DNA of 64,000 nucleotides from Allonocardiopsis opalescens (GCF_003002095.1 NZ_PVZC01000001.1:186001-250000); one strand, 5' to 3'; shown: positions 16,487 to 25,217, counted from the stretch's first letter. Notes: generated by a model from the letters alone, not told the origin. Numbers and translations are program-made.

Positions 16487-18346
16487 GTGAGCGCTGGACC
16501 CGCCGCGCCGCCCGTGTCGGACGCGCCTGTGGCGGCGGACGCCCCGCGGCGGCGGTGGACGCATCCGGTGGTGCTGGTGGGCGCGCTGCTGGTGCTGGTG
16601 TCGGTCGCGGGCAAGGCGTGGGTGCTGCGGCAGGCCTACTTCGTGGAGGACGACTTCCTGTTCGCCTCGGAGGCGGCCGGCTCGGCCTTCCAGTGGGACC
16701 ACCTGACCCGCGTGCACAAGGGCCACCTGATGCCGGGCGCCTTCGCGCTGGTGTGGGTGCAGACGCGGCTGGCGGCGCTGCACTGGGGGCTGGCCGCGGG
16801 CACCATGCTCGCCCTCCAGGCGGCCGCGTCGGGGCTGTTCCTGCGGCTGCTCACGGCGGCCTTCGGGCTGCGCTGGGGCGTGCTGGTGCCGCTGGCGGTC
16901 TACGTCGCCGCGCCGCTGACGGTGCCGGTGCTGAGCTGGTGGTCGGCGGCGCTGAACGCGGTCCCGCTCCAGCTGGCGCTGGTGCTGGCGCTGCTCGCGC
17001 TGCTGCGGTACCTGCGCACGGGGGTGTTCCGCTACGCCTGGCTGACGGCGGCCGCGGTCGCGCTCGGCATGGCCTTCTCGGTCAAGGGGATGTTCCTGCC
17101 GCCGCTGCTGTTCGTGCTGGCGGCCGCCTACGCGCAGCGCGGGCGCTGGTACCGGGCGATCGGCGCGGAGCTGCGCGCCCGCCCCCGGCTGTGGCTGCTG
17201 CTGTCCGGGCTGACGGCCGGGCACCTCGCCCTGTACCTGGCCCGCCAGCACACCGCCGAGGGGCAGGGCGCGGGCCTGCCGGAGCCGGGCGCCGTCGGCG
17301 AGATCACCTCCCTGCTGCTCGGCCGCACCTTCCCGACGGGCGTGCTCGGCGGCCCGCTGACCTGGGGGCCGGTCACCCCGTCCGGCGGGCTGGCGAACCC
17401 GCCCGAGCTCGCGGTGGCGGGCGCCTGGGCGGTGCTGGCCGTGCTCGTCGCGCTGAGCCTGTGGCACCGGCCCCGCGCCTGGCGGGCCTGGGGCATCCTG
17501 GCCGGGTACCTGATCGTCGCCGACCTGGTGCCGCTGCTGCTGGCCAGGGGGCGCTACTTCGGCCTGGTCGGCGCCGAGCCGCGCTACGTCGCCGATGCCG
17601 CGCTGGTCTTCGCGGTCTGCCTGGCCCTGGCCTACCTGCCGCTGCGCGGCGCCGGCGACCCGCCGCGCCGCCCGTGGCCGCACCGCGCGATCGCGGCCCC
17701 GGCCGCCGCGCTGTTCACCCTCGGCTACCTGGCCGCCGCCACCGTCTCGATCCACGGCTACGCCGCCACCCTCTCCGGCGACCGCGTCCGCGCCTACGTC
17801 GCCGAGGCGCGCGCCGCGCTGGCCGAGCTGCCCGACGACGCGGGCGTGTTCGCGCTGCCGGTGCCCGAGCACGTCGTGCTCTCCTGGAACGGCCCCCGCG
17901 CGCTCAGCTCCTACGTGCTGCCGCCGCTCGCCGACGACCCCGAGACGGCGGCGCGGCTGCGCCAACCCGCCCAGACCGGCCGCCCGCTGGTCTTCGACCC
18001 CGAGGGGCGGCTGGTCCCGGCCGAGCTGACCGGCGTCTCGGCGCGGCCCGAGGACGGCGAGCGCTGCCTGCGGCCGGTCGACGGGCTGATCAGCCTGGAG
18101 GCGCCCTCCTACGGCGGCCCGGCCGTGGCCGCCGCCATCCGCTACCGCGCGCCCGAGGACGCCTGGGTGAACCTCGGCTACGGCGACCAGTGGCAGGCCG
18201 TCGGCCTGGCCGCCGACGACGACGGCGAGTGGTTCGTCCCGGTGGCGCTGCCCGGCGGCCAGGTGGTGGTGGACGTCGGCGGACTCGGCACCGACGAGCT
18301 GTGCGTGCGCGAACTGGCCTTCGGCGGCTTCACCCCGGCGGAGTGA
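16487..18346 (+). CDS. GT-C-like polytopic membrane protein
   Basis: 619 aa. After a short cytoplasmic tail the protein has a first helix, then the acidic loop YFVEDDFLFASEA, then many further helices to about residue 410 and a C-terminal extracytoplasmic domain. An acidic pair after helix 1 is typical of GT-C transferases that use lipid-phosphate sugars. GTG 16487 has GGGAGG 5 bases upstream; the upstream ORF extension has none. The 3' end overlaps the convergent acyltransferase by 17 bases. The location in the arabinan locus suggests an envelope glycosyltransferase, but no family-level match is certain. Confidence 0.65.
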   Translation: MSAGPAAPPVSDAPVAADAPRRRWTHPVVLVGALLVLVSVAGKAWVLRQAYFVEDDFLFASEAAGSAFQWDHLTRVHKGHLMPGAFALVWVQTRLAALHWGLAAGTMLALQAAASGLFLRLLTAAFGLRWGVLVPLAVYVAAPLTVPVLSWWSAALNAVPLQLALVLALLALLRYLRTGVFRYAWLTAAAVALGMAFSVKGMFLPPLLFVLAAAYAQRGRWYRAIGAELRARPRLWLLLSGLTAGHLALYLARQHTAEGQGAGLPEPGAVGEITSLLLGRTFPTGVLGGPLTWGPVTPSGGLANPPELAVAGAWAVLAVLVALSLWHRPRAWRAWGILAGYLIVADLVPLLLARGRYFGLVGAEPRYVADAALVFAVCLALAYLPLRGAGDPPRRPWPHRAIAAPAAALFTLGYLAAATVSIHGYAATLSGDRVRAYVAEARAALAELPDDAGVFALPVPEHVVLSWNGPRALSSYVLPPLADDPETAARLRQPAQTGRPLVFDPEGRLVPAELTGVSARPEDGERCLRPVDGLISLEAPSYGGPAVAAAIRYRAPEDAWVNLGYGDQWQAVGLAADDDGEWFVPVALPGGQVVVDVGGLGTDELCVRELAFGGFTPAE

Positions 18347-19685
18347 CGCCCGCCCGCCCGGTCCGCTCCGGGGCCGGGCCGCGCCGCGCGCCCGGCCCGC
18401 GGTGGGCGTAGCGGCGCCGCAGCGGCTCTTCCACCCACCGGTAGGTGAGGTGGGCCAGCACGATGGTGCCCGCGGCCACCGGGACCAGGTCGAACAGCAG
18501 CGAGCCGGTGAACGGTTCGTCGCCGGTGAAGGCGCGCCAGCCGTAGAGCACCACGAACTGCCACAGGAAGACGCCGTAGGAGATCCGGCCGAGGTAGCGC
18601 ATGACGGGGTGGGCCAGCAGCCGCCACGCCCAGCCGCGCCCGGGCGCGCCCAGCGCGAGCGGGGCGACGAAGAAGAAGGCGACCGCCGTGGAGGTGACGG
18701 TCTCGAACACCCCGGTCCAGAAGCTGTCGACCCCGACGAAGCGCGGGCCGGTGAGCGGGGTGGCGCCGATCAGGTAGGCGCCCAGCGCGATCAGCCAGCA
18801 GATCCCCGCCGTCGCGCCGATCGTGCGGCAGAACCGGCGCACCGGGCCGTCGGCCCCGTCCGCCGCCCCGCGCTCCAGCCACGCCCACTCCGACAGCACC
18901 GCCAGCAGCATGCCGACCGCGAAGAGCACGAGGGTCCTGGGCAGCCAGGCGTACATCTCGGTCAGCGGCTCGGCGAAGGCGAAGAACTGCACGGCGACGG
19001 CGGCCAGCGAGACGGCCGAGAGCACGCCCAGCCCGGTCAGCAGCCGCCGCCCGCGCGCCGCGACGGACGCGCCGCCGCGCGCCGCGTACCAGGTCAGCGC
19101 GGCCGCGATCAGCGGCAGCAGCAGGTAGTAGCTCGCCTCGACCGCCAGGCTCCACATCTGGCCGAGGCCCTGCGGGCCCAGGCCGTACCACCAGGGGTCG
19201 AGGTCGTAGGTGAAGGTGAGGGTGAGCAGGGTCAGCCAGGTGAGGGGGTCGTCCAGCCACTCGCGCGACCACAGCAGCATCGCGGCCGCGACCACCAGCC
19301 AGTACGCGGGCAGCACCCGCAGCGCCCGCCGCCACAGGTACCCGGCGGTGTGCGGGCCGGGGCCCGCGGCGAGCGCGGCGCGCGCCCACGGCCGGTACAG
19401 CAGCAGCCCCGACAGCGCGAAGAACAGCGGCACCCCGATCTCGCCGCGCGCCAGCACCCCGCCCCAGAAGCCCGGCGCGAGCGCGGCGCCCGTCTCGACG
19501 GCGACGTGGAAGACCAGCACCAGCAGCGCCGCCACGGCGCGCACCCCGTCGAGCGCCGGATGATGGCCGCGGATCTGCGGCAGGCCGGCGTCCGCGGGGC
19601 CACCGGACGCGACCGCCGGGGACGGCTCCGTAGGCGTGGAATCCGGGGAGTCGGGGGAGCCCAAGGGGCCGGGGGGAACTGCCAT
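18330..19685 (-). CDS. Acyltransferase family 3 (OafA/YrhL-type) membrane protein
   Basis: 451 aa with about ten membrane helices. The N-terminal block HPALDGVRAVAALLVLVFHV with its Asp and the conserved His is the signature of acyltransferase-3 proteins. RISYGVFLWQFVVLYGWRAF near the C-terminus and YRWVEEPLRRRY at the end also match. Such enzymes O-acylate surface sugars using cytoplasmic acyl-CoA. ATG 19685 is used; a GTG at 19703 would add six residues. The gene is convergent with the GT-C-like gene and divergent from the second DUF3068 gene, so it may decorate the glycan made by this locus. Confidence 0.8.
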   Translation of the reverse strand: MAVPPGPLGSPDSPDSTPTEPSPAVASGGPADAGLPQIRGHHPALDGVRAVAALLVLVFHVAVETGAALAPGFWGGVLARGEIGVPLFFALSGLLLYRPWARAALAAGPGPHTAGYLWRRALRVLPAYWLVVAAAMLLWSREWLDDPLTWLTLLTLTFTYDLDPWWYGLGPQGLGQMWSLAVEASYYLLLPLIAAALTWYAARGGASVAARGRRLLTGLGVLSAVSLAAVAVQFFAFAEPLTEMYAWLPRTLVLFAVGMLLAVLSEWAWLERGAADGADGPVRRFCRTIGATAGICWLIALGAYLIGATPLTGPRFVGVDSFWTGVFETVTSTAVAFFFVAPLALGAPGRGWAWRLLAHPVMRYLGRISYGVFLWQFVVLYGWRAFTGDEPFTGSLLFDLVPVAAGTIVLAHLTYRWVEEPLRRRYAHRGPGARRGPAPERTGRAGVTPPG

Positions 19686-19738
19686 GCGCGGTCGCTTACC
19701 CACCAGTAGCTTCCGAATCTAGAACCTGTTATAACCAT

Positions 19739-19752
19739 TACAGCACGCTGTA
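19739..19752. promoter_or_regulatory. Inverted repeat in the divergent acyltransferase/DUF3068 promoter
   Basis: TACAGC-AC-GCTGTA is a perfect 14-base repeat. It extends with one mismatch to 9-base arms (CAtTACAGC/GCTGTAgTG). It lies in the AT-rich 150-base gap between the two start codons, near TAGCAT (19776) for the DUF3068 gene. Confidence 0.4.
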
Positions 19753-19836
19753 GTGACGTAGCACACGGCGAGAACTAGCATGCCTCAGGCTGAACTCGGT
19801 TCCAGTCTGCAATCGGCCGGGAGGAACGCGCCAGCT

Positions 19837-20790
19837 ATGCGTCGGACCACAGGAACTGTACTGATCGGGCTGGGCGCCTTCCTGCTCGTCACCGCGCCGG
19901 CCCTGCACTTCATCGTCGCTCCGTCCCTGATGCGGGCCCCGGCCGACTACTACACCCACTCGGTGCTGCGCGCCGAGAACGTCACGTACTTCAACATCGA
20001 GGACATGGAGCAGTACGAGGGCGTCACGGTGGAGGCCAACGCCACCGCCCGCGGGGACGTCGAGGCCAGCACCGACGCCGCCGCCCAGGAGGGCGGCTAC
20101 GTCGTCTGGGACCAGTTCACCTGGGTCACCGACATCGAGCGCGAGTTCGCGATCAGCTCCAACAGCCGCCGCACCGCCCACGACGCCGTCACCGCCGAGG
20201 CCGTCGACTGCTGCGACGCCGCCATCGACGAGGACACCTCGGTGGTGCAGACCGGGCTCGCCTTCAAGTTCCCGTTCTTCGCCGAGCAGCGCGACTACGA
20301 GTTCTACGACACCCGCATCCAGGAGGCGCGGCCGATCGAGTTCGTGGGCGTCGAGGAGATCGACGGCATCGAGGTGTACCGCTACGAGCAGCGGATCGAG
20401 CCCACCGAGATCGAGGAGCGGGTGCTCCCGGCCGAACTGCTCGGCGTGGAGCCCGACGAGGAGGGCGGCACCGACGTCACCGCCGACATGATGTACTCCA
20501 TCGTCCGCACCTACTGGATCGACCCCGTCACCGGCACCCCGCTGGACCAGAGCGAGGACCAGTACCAGGCGCTGGCCGTCGACGGCGAGGAGCGGATGAC
20601 CGTCTTCGACGGCAACCTCCGCTTCACCGAGGACACCATCCAGGACCGCATCGCCGCCTCCGAGCGCGGCCGCACCATGCTGCCGCTGCTGCGCACCACC
20701 CTGCCGGTCGCCTTCCTGGTCGCCGGGCCGGTGCTGATCGCGATCGGCCTGGTCCTGTCCTTCGGCCGCCGCCCGGCGCACCGGGGCTGA
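19837..20790 (+). CDS. DUF3068 membrane protein, copy 2
   Basis: 317 aa with an N-terminal helix (residues 5-27), a large extracytoplasmic domain and a second helix near 285-308. It shares with copy 1 a vicinal Cys pair after Asp (DCCDAA, near residue 125), a conserved RYEQRIEPTEI-type block and YWIDPVTGTPLD. ATG 19837 has GGGAGG 12 bases upstream, a slightly long spacing; an in-frame ATG at 19780 gives an extension. It leads the DPA-pathway genes, with only 10 bases before the UbiA-type gene. Function unknown; the two copies probably act in the same envelope process. Confidence 0.85.
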   Translation: MRRTTGTVLIGLGAFLLVTAPALHFIVAPSLMRAPADYYTHSVLRAENVTYFNIEDMEQYEGVTVEANATARGDVEASTDAAAQEGGYVVWDQFTWVTDIEREFAISSNSRRTAHDAVTAEAVDCCDAAIDEDTSVVQTGLAFKFPFFAEQRDYEFYDTRIQEARPIEFVGVEEIDGIEVYRYEQRIEPTEIEERVLPAELLGVEPDEEGGTDVTADMMYSIVRTYWIDPVTGTPLDQSEDQYQALAVDGEERMTVFDGNLRFTEDTIQDRIAASERGRTMLPLLRTTLPVAFLVAGPVLIAIGLVLSFGRRPAHRG

Positions 20791-20800
20791 GCGGCCGGCC

Positions 20801-21751
20801 GTGGACGGCGCCTCGCCGCCCGCCGCCCCCGCCGGCACCGCCGCCGGGGCGCCGGCGGCGAAGGGCGGCGCGCCGGCCGCCGCGCTCGGCCTGCTGCGGG
20901 CCTGCCGCCCCCGGCAGTGGCTGAAGAACCTGCTGGTCCTGGCCGCCCCGGCGGCGGCCGGAGTGCTCACCGACGGCGCCGCGCTGGCCGCCGCCCTGTT
21001 CGCCGCGGCCCTCTTCTGCGTGGCGGCGAGCGGCACCTACCTGCTCAACGACGCCGCCGACGTGCGGGCCGACCGCGCGCACGAGCGCAAGCGGCACCGC
21101 CCGGTCGCCTCGGGCGCGGTCCCGGTGCGGCTGGCCGTGGCCGCGGGCGGCGTGCTGGTGGCCGCCGCCCTGGCGGCGGCGCTGGCCGCCGGACCGCTGG
21201 GCGGCGACGGCGCGCTCGCCCTGGCGCTGGGCGGCTACCTGCTGCTGACCGGCCTGTACACCCTCTGGCTCAAGCACGTCGCGGTCTGCGACCTCGTCGC
21301 GGTGGCCGGCTGCCACGTCGTGCGCGCGGTGGCGGGCGCCGCCGTGGTGGGTGTGCCGGTGACGAACTGGTTCCTGCTGGTCGTCTCGCTGGCGGCGCTG
21401 CTGTTCGTGCTCGGCAAGCGCGAGGCCGAGCTGCGCAACCCCGGCAGCGGCGGCCTGCGCGCCGTGCTGCGGCAGTACACCCGCGACTACCTGGCCCGGA
21501 TGCGTGCGGTGGCCACCGGTGCGATGATCGTCACCTACTGCCTGTGGGCGCTGGACGCCTACTCCGGTCCGGCCCGGGCCCTGTTCGCCGCCAGCATCGT
21601 CCCGTTCATCATGGTGGTGCTCCGCTACAACCTGGTCGTCGACCAGGGCGGCGGCGAGGAACCCGAGGAGATCCTGCTGCGTGACCGCCCCATCCAGATC
21701 TTCCTGCTGCTGCTGGCCGGCCTGCTGGCCGCCGGGGTCTACGCGGTCTGA
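20801..21751 (+). CDS. ubiA: UbiA-type decaprenyl-phosphate phosphoribosyltransferase (DPPR synthase)
   Basis: 316 aa, about nine helices, an integral membrane prenyl-acceptor transferase. The Asp-rich motif LLNDAADVRADRAHERK (near residue 82) and the following RHRPVASG are those of the Rv3806c/UbiA family. That enzyme transfers 5-phosphoribose from PRPP to decaprenyl phosphate, the first committed step to decaprenyl-phosphoryl-arabinose. The order ubiA-dprE1-dprE2 downstream supports this over a quinone-prenylating UbiA. GTG 20801 follows the DUF3068 stop by 10 bases. Confidence 0.85.
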   Translation: MDGASPPAAPAGTAAGAPAAKGGAPAAALGLLRACRPRQWLKNLLVLAAPAAAGVLTDGAALAAALFAAALFCVAASGTYLLNDAADVRADRAHERKRHRPVASGAVPVRLAVAAGGVLVAAALAAALAAGPLGGDGALALALGGYLLLTGLYTLWLKHVAVCDLVAVAGCHVVRAVAGAAVVGVPVTNWFLLVVSLAALLFVLGKREAELRNPGSGGLRAVLRQYTRDYLARMRAVATGAMIVTYCLWALDAYSGPARALFAASIVPFIMVVLRYNLVVDQGGGEEPEEILLRDRPIQIFLLLLAGLLAAGVYAV

Positions 21752-21762
21752 GGCGGCGGCGG

Positions 21763-23151
21763 ATGCGTGAGGACGCCGGTGCCGGACGCCGGGTGCTGCT
21801 GAGCGGCTGGGGGCGCACCGCCCCCACCGCCGCCCGGCTGGCGCGCCCCCGCGACCTGGCGGAGCTGGCCGAGCTGGTGGCGCGGGCGCCCGAACGCGGC
21901 GTGATCGCCCGCGGGCTGGGCCGCTCCTACGGCGACGCCGCGCAGTGCGCGGGCGGGCTGGTGCTCGACTGCGCCGACCTCGACCCCGGCTTCCGGGTCG
22001 ACGCCGCGGCCGGAACGGTCACCGCGTCCGCCGGGACCAGCCTGGACACGCTGCTGCGCGAGCTGGTGCCGCGCGGCTGGTTCCCGCCGGTGGTGCCCGG
22101 CACCCGGCACGTCACCGTCGGCGGCGCCATCGCCGCCGACATCCACGGCAAGAACCACCACGCCGACTCCTCCTTCGGCGCGCACCTGCGCTCCTACACC
22201 GTCGTCACCGGCACCGGCGAGGTGCGCACCCTGCGCCCCGGCGACGGCGCGCCCTTCTGGGCCGGCGTGGGCGGCATGGGCCTGACCGGGGTGATCACCG
22301 AGGCCGTCGTCGCGCTGCGGCCGGTGGAGACCGCGTGGATGCGGGTGGACACCGACCGCACGCCCGACCTGGACGCCACCCTGGACCTGATGGCCCGCAC
22401 CGACGGCGACTACCACCACACCGTCGCCTGGGTCGACCTGCTGGCCGCGGGCGCCCGCACCGGCCGCTCCGTGGTCACCCGCGGCCACCACGCCGTCCGC
22501 GACGACCTGCCGGTACGGGCGCGCCGCGACCCGCTGCGCTTCGCGCCGCGCGTCCTGGGCGCCGCGCCGGGGTGGGCGCCGCCCGGGCTGCTGAACCGCT
22601 GGACGGTCCGCGCCTTCAACACCGCCTGGTACGCCAGGGCGCCGCAGCGGCGGCGGGACGAGATAACCCCCGCGTCCGGCTTCTTCCACCCGCTGGACGC
22701 CGTGCGCGGCTGGAACAGGCTGTACGGGCCGCGCGGCCTGGTGCAGTACCAGTTCGCGGTGCCCTTCGGCGCCGAACCCGTGCTGCGGCGGGTGGTCGAG
22801 CGGCTCAGCGCGGCGCGCGCCGCCTCCTTCCTGGCCGTGCTGAAGCGCTTCGGCCCCGGCACCCCGGGCCCGCTGTCCTTCCCGCAGCCCGGCTGGACGC
22901 TCGCCCTCGACCTCCCGGCCGAGCTGTCCGGCCTGCCGGTGCTGCTGGACACCTTCGACCGCTGGGTCGCCGACGCGGGCGGCCGCGTCTACCTGGCCAA
23001 GGACTCCCGGATGCACCCCGAGCTGCCGGCCCGGATGTACCCGCGGCTGGACGAGTGGCGCGCGGTCCGTGCCGAGGTCGACCCGGCCGGGGTGTTCCGG
23101 TCCGACCTGGCCCGGCGCCTGGACCTGGTCGGCGGAGGTGGGAGCCGGTGA
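21763..23151 (+). CDS. dprE1: Decaprenylphosphoryl-beta-D-ribose 2'-oxidase DprE1
   Basis: 462 aa FAD enzyme of the vanillyl-alcohol-oxidase fold. It oxidises the 2'-OH of decaprenylphosphoryl ribose, the first half of its epimerisation to the arabinose donor. FAD-domain motifs are GLGRSYGDAAQCAGG near the N-terminus and VTVGGAIAADIHGKNHH. The C-terminal end has the catalytic Lys413 (YLAKDSR) and MYPRLDEW. The residue matching Cys387 of M. tuberculosis DprE1, the covalent target of benzothiazinones (PGWNICVD), is Ala381 here (PGWTLALD). The start is ATG 21763, 11 bases after the UbiA stop. The assignment is strong. Confidence 0.92.
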   Translation: MREDAGAGRRVLLSGWGRTAPTAARLARPRDLAELAELVARAPERGVIARGLGRSYGDAAQCAGGLVLDCADLDPGFRVDAAAGTVTASAGTSLDTLLRELVPRGWFPPVVPGTRHVTVGGAIAADIHGKNHHADSSFGAHLRSYTVVTGTGEVRTLRPGDGAPFWAGVGGMGLTGVITEAVVALRPVETAWMRVDTDRTPDLDATLDLMARTDGDYHHTVAWVDLLAAGARTGRSVVTRGHHAVRDDLPVRARRDPLRFAPRVLGAAPGWAPPGLLNRWTVRAFNTAWYARAPQRRRDEITPASGFFHPLDAVRGWNRLYGPRGLVQYQFAVPFGAEPVLRRVVERLSAARAASFLAVLKRFGPGTPGPLSFPQPGWTLALDLPAELSGLPVLLDTFDRWVADAGGRVYLAKDSRMHPELPARMYPRLDEWRAVRAEVDPAGVFRSDLARRLDLVGGGGSR

Positions 23152-23221
23152 GGAACGCGGCCGGAGCGCTCCGCCCGGGGCTGGTGCGGCGTCCGGAACC
23201 GCTCGACGGAGGGGAGAGCCG

Positions 23222-23980
23222 ATGAGGAACGCCCTCGGGGCGGTGCGCTCGGTGCTGGTGCTCGGCGGGCGCAGCGAGATCGGGCTGGCCATCGCCGAGC
23301 GGCTGGTCCGCGACGGCGCCCGCGCCGTCGCGCTGGCGGTGCGCGGCGGCCGCGCGCCCGAGGCCGCCGCGCGGCTGCGCGAGGCCGGGGCGGCCGAGGT
23401 GCACGAGCTGGAGTTCGACGCCGACGCGCCCGCCTCGCACGCCGCCGTCCTGGCCCGCGCCGCCGGACTTCTCGGCGACCTCGACGTGGTCGTCGCCGCC
23501 TTCGGCCACCTCGGCGACCAGGCGGCGCTGGAGGCCGACCCGGTCGCGGCGGCCGCCTCCGCGCACACCAACCTGACCGGCCACGTGTCGGCGGGCCTGG
23601 CCGCCGCCGCCCGGCTGCGCGAGCAGGGCCACGGCGTCCTGGTGGTGCTGTCGTCCATGGCCGGGGTGCGGGTGCGGCGGGCCAACTTCGTCTACGGCGC
23701 CGCGAAGGCCGGCCTCGACGGCTTCGCGCAGGGCCTCGACGACGCCCTGTACGGCAGCGGCGCACGCGTGATGATCGTGCGCCCCGGCTACGTGCGCACC
23801 AAGATGTCCGCGCACGTCCCCGCCGCCCCCTTCGCCGCCACCCCGCGCCAGGTGGCCGACGCCGTCGCCGACGGCCTGCGGCTGGGCTGGCGCTACGTGT
23901 GGGTGCCGAGCGTGCTGCGGTCGGTGGCGGCGGTGTTCCGGGTGCTGCCGCGTTCGGTGTGGCGGCGGCTGCGGCGCTGA
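23222..23980 (+). CDS. dprE2: Decaprenylphosphoryl-2-keto-ribose reductase DprE2
   Basis: 252 aa short-chain dehydrogenase. It reduces the DprE1 keto product with NAD(P)H to give decaprenyl-phosphoryl-arabinose. Motifs are the cofactor loop VLVLGGRSEIGLAIAERL, NLTGHV, the catalytic Ser in VVLSSMAGVR and Y-x3-K in FVYGAAKAG. GGAGGGGAG lies just upstream of the ATG. It ends the arabinose-donor operon and is followed by a strong hairpin. Confidence 0.9.
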   Translation: MRNALGAVRSVLVLGGRSEIGLAIAERLVRDGARAVALAVRGGRAPEAAARLREAGAAEVHELEFDADAPASHAAVLARAAGLLGDLDVVVAAFGHLGDQAALEADPVAAAASAHTNLTGHVSAGLAAAARLREQGHGVLVVLSSMAGVRVRRANFVYGAAKAGLDGFAQGLDDALYGSGARVMIVRPGYVRTKMSAHVPAAPFAATPRQVADAVADGLRLGWRYVWVPSVLRSVAAVFRVLPRSVWRRLRR

Positions 23981-23990
23981 CGGGGCGGGT

Positions 23991-24007
23991 GGCGGCGGGC
24001 CGCCGCC
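23991..24007 (+). terminator. GC hairpin after dprE2
   Basis: Perfect 7-base arms (GGCGGCG / CGCCGCC) with a 3-base loop, 10 bases after the dprE2 stop. No T-run follows, as is usual in actinomycetes. Confidence 0.55.
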
Positions 24008-24074
24008 GTGCGGTGGGGACGGGCGGACCCGTCCCTGTTCGCCGATTGGGGTGATTACCGAGAGATGCCGTCTG

Positions 24075-24097
24075 AGTACGTTCCGTACTGATAACGT
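24075..24097 (+). promoter_or_regulatory. Leaderless promoter with an embedded inverted repeat
   Basis: TAACGT at 24092-24097 lies exactly 7 bases before the ATG at 24105, which predicts a leaderless mRNA. AGTACG-TTC-CGTACT (24075-24089) sits immediately upstream, where a bound repressor would block polymerase. Confidence 0.5.
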
Positions 24098-24104
24098 CCC
24101 GGGC

Positions 24105-25217
24105 ATGGGAGTCGTGACCGCGGGGTGGGTGGACGCGGAGTCGGCGCGGGCCGCGCTGGTGCTGCTCGGCGGCGCGTTCGCGCTCGTGCTCGGCGCGCTC
24201 GCCCACCTGGCGAACGAGTACCGCAGGTACGGCCGGATGACCGCCTGGGCGGCGGTGGTGAACACGCTGATGATCGGCTACGCGGCCGGGCTCGGCGCCT
24301 TCGCGGTGCTGGGCGCCCCGGTGCCGGCCGGCTGCGCGGCCGCCCCCGTGCCGCCGCTGGTGCTGCTGAGCGGGGATGCCGCGCAGCTGGGGATCGCGGC
24401 GACCGCCTTCGCGCCCCTGGGCTTCTTCGCCCGCTACCGCTTCCGGCGCGGCATCGCGCTGAGCGCGCTGCTGGCGGCGGCGGCCGCGCTCGCCGTCGAA
24501 GGGCTGCGTCTCGCCGCCGCCTTCGGGGCGCTGCCCTGCCCGGTCCCGGCTGCCGCCGACCGGCCGCTCGCCGCGGCGCTGGGCGCGGCCGCGGGCTGGC
24601 TGCTGGCGCGGTTGCTCACCCGGGTGCTGCCGCGCGGCTGGCCGTCGGCGATCGTGGACGTCCGCCCGCCCGGGCTGTGGCGGCGGGCCGCCGGGCACCT
24701 GCTCGACGCGGCGCTGTGCTGGCTGGGCGCGCAGCTGGTGGCGGTGGCGCTGCTGGCGGCGCGGCCGAGTGCGGGGGCCGACGGCGAGGTGGCGGGGCTG
24801 GCGCTGACCGTCGCCGTGGCGCTGGTGCTGGTGCCGCTGGTGCGCCGCGACCGCTGCTCGCCCGGCCGCGCCGCCCTGCACCTGGCCGTGGTGCGCACCG
24901 CTACCTGGCGGCCGTGCGGCTCCGTCGCGGTCCTGGTCCGGCTGCTGGTCTTCCAGCTCCCGCTGCTGCTGGCCGCCACGGCCTCCTCCGGCTGGGCGCT
25001 GCCGCTGCCGGCCGGCTACGCCCTGGTGGCGCAGCTGCACCCGGGCGGGCGCGGCCTCGCCGGACTGCTGTCGGGCACCCGCACCCAGACGCGCGCCGCC
25101 GTGCTCGGTGGGCTGCCGACCCGGCTGCGGATGGCGGCGCGCGCACCCGTCGGCGCCACCCGGACCGAGGTGGCGGAGGCGCCGGGCCAGGGCGCGCGGC
25201 CGCCCTCGGCGGCCTGA
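24105..25217 (+). CDS. VanZ-like/RDD-like polytopic membrane protein
   Basis: 370 aa. The N-terminal half is a VanZ-like set of helices: LGFFARYRFRRGIALSALL followed by an acidic helix ALAVEGLRLAAAF. The C-terminal half has RRAAGHLLDAALCWLGAQL and later SPGRAALHLAVVRTATW, which resemble the first helix and the GK-LLGLRVV block of RDD proteins. VanZ-RDD fusions occur in actinobacteria; their role is unknown, with envelope or stress functions suspected. No ribosome binding site precedes the ATG, which fits the leaderless promoter. Domain calls are by eye and only moderately certain. Confidence 0.6.
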   Translation: MGVVTAGWVDAESARAALVLLGGAFALVLGALAHLANEYRRYGRMTAWAAVVNTLMIGYAAGLGAFAVLGAPVPAGCAAAPVPPLVLLSGDAAQLGIAATAFAPLGFFARYRFRRGIALSALLAAAAALAVEGLRLAAAFGALPCPVPAAADRPLAAALGAAAGWLLARLLTRVLPRGWPSAIVDVRPPGLWRRAAGHLLDAALCWLGAQLVAVALLAARPSAGADGEVAGLALTVAVALVLVPLVRRDRCSPGRAALHLAVVRTATWRPCGSVAVLVRLLVFQLPLLLAATASSGWALPLPAGYALVAQLHPGGRGLAGLLSGTRTQTRAAVLGGLPTRLRMAARAPVGATRTEVAEAPGQGARPPSAA

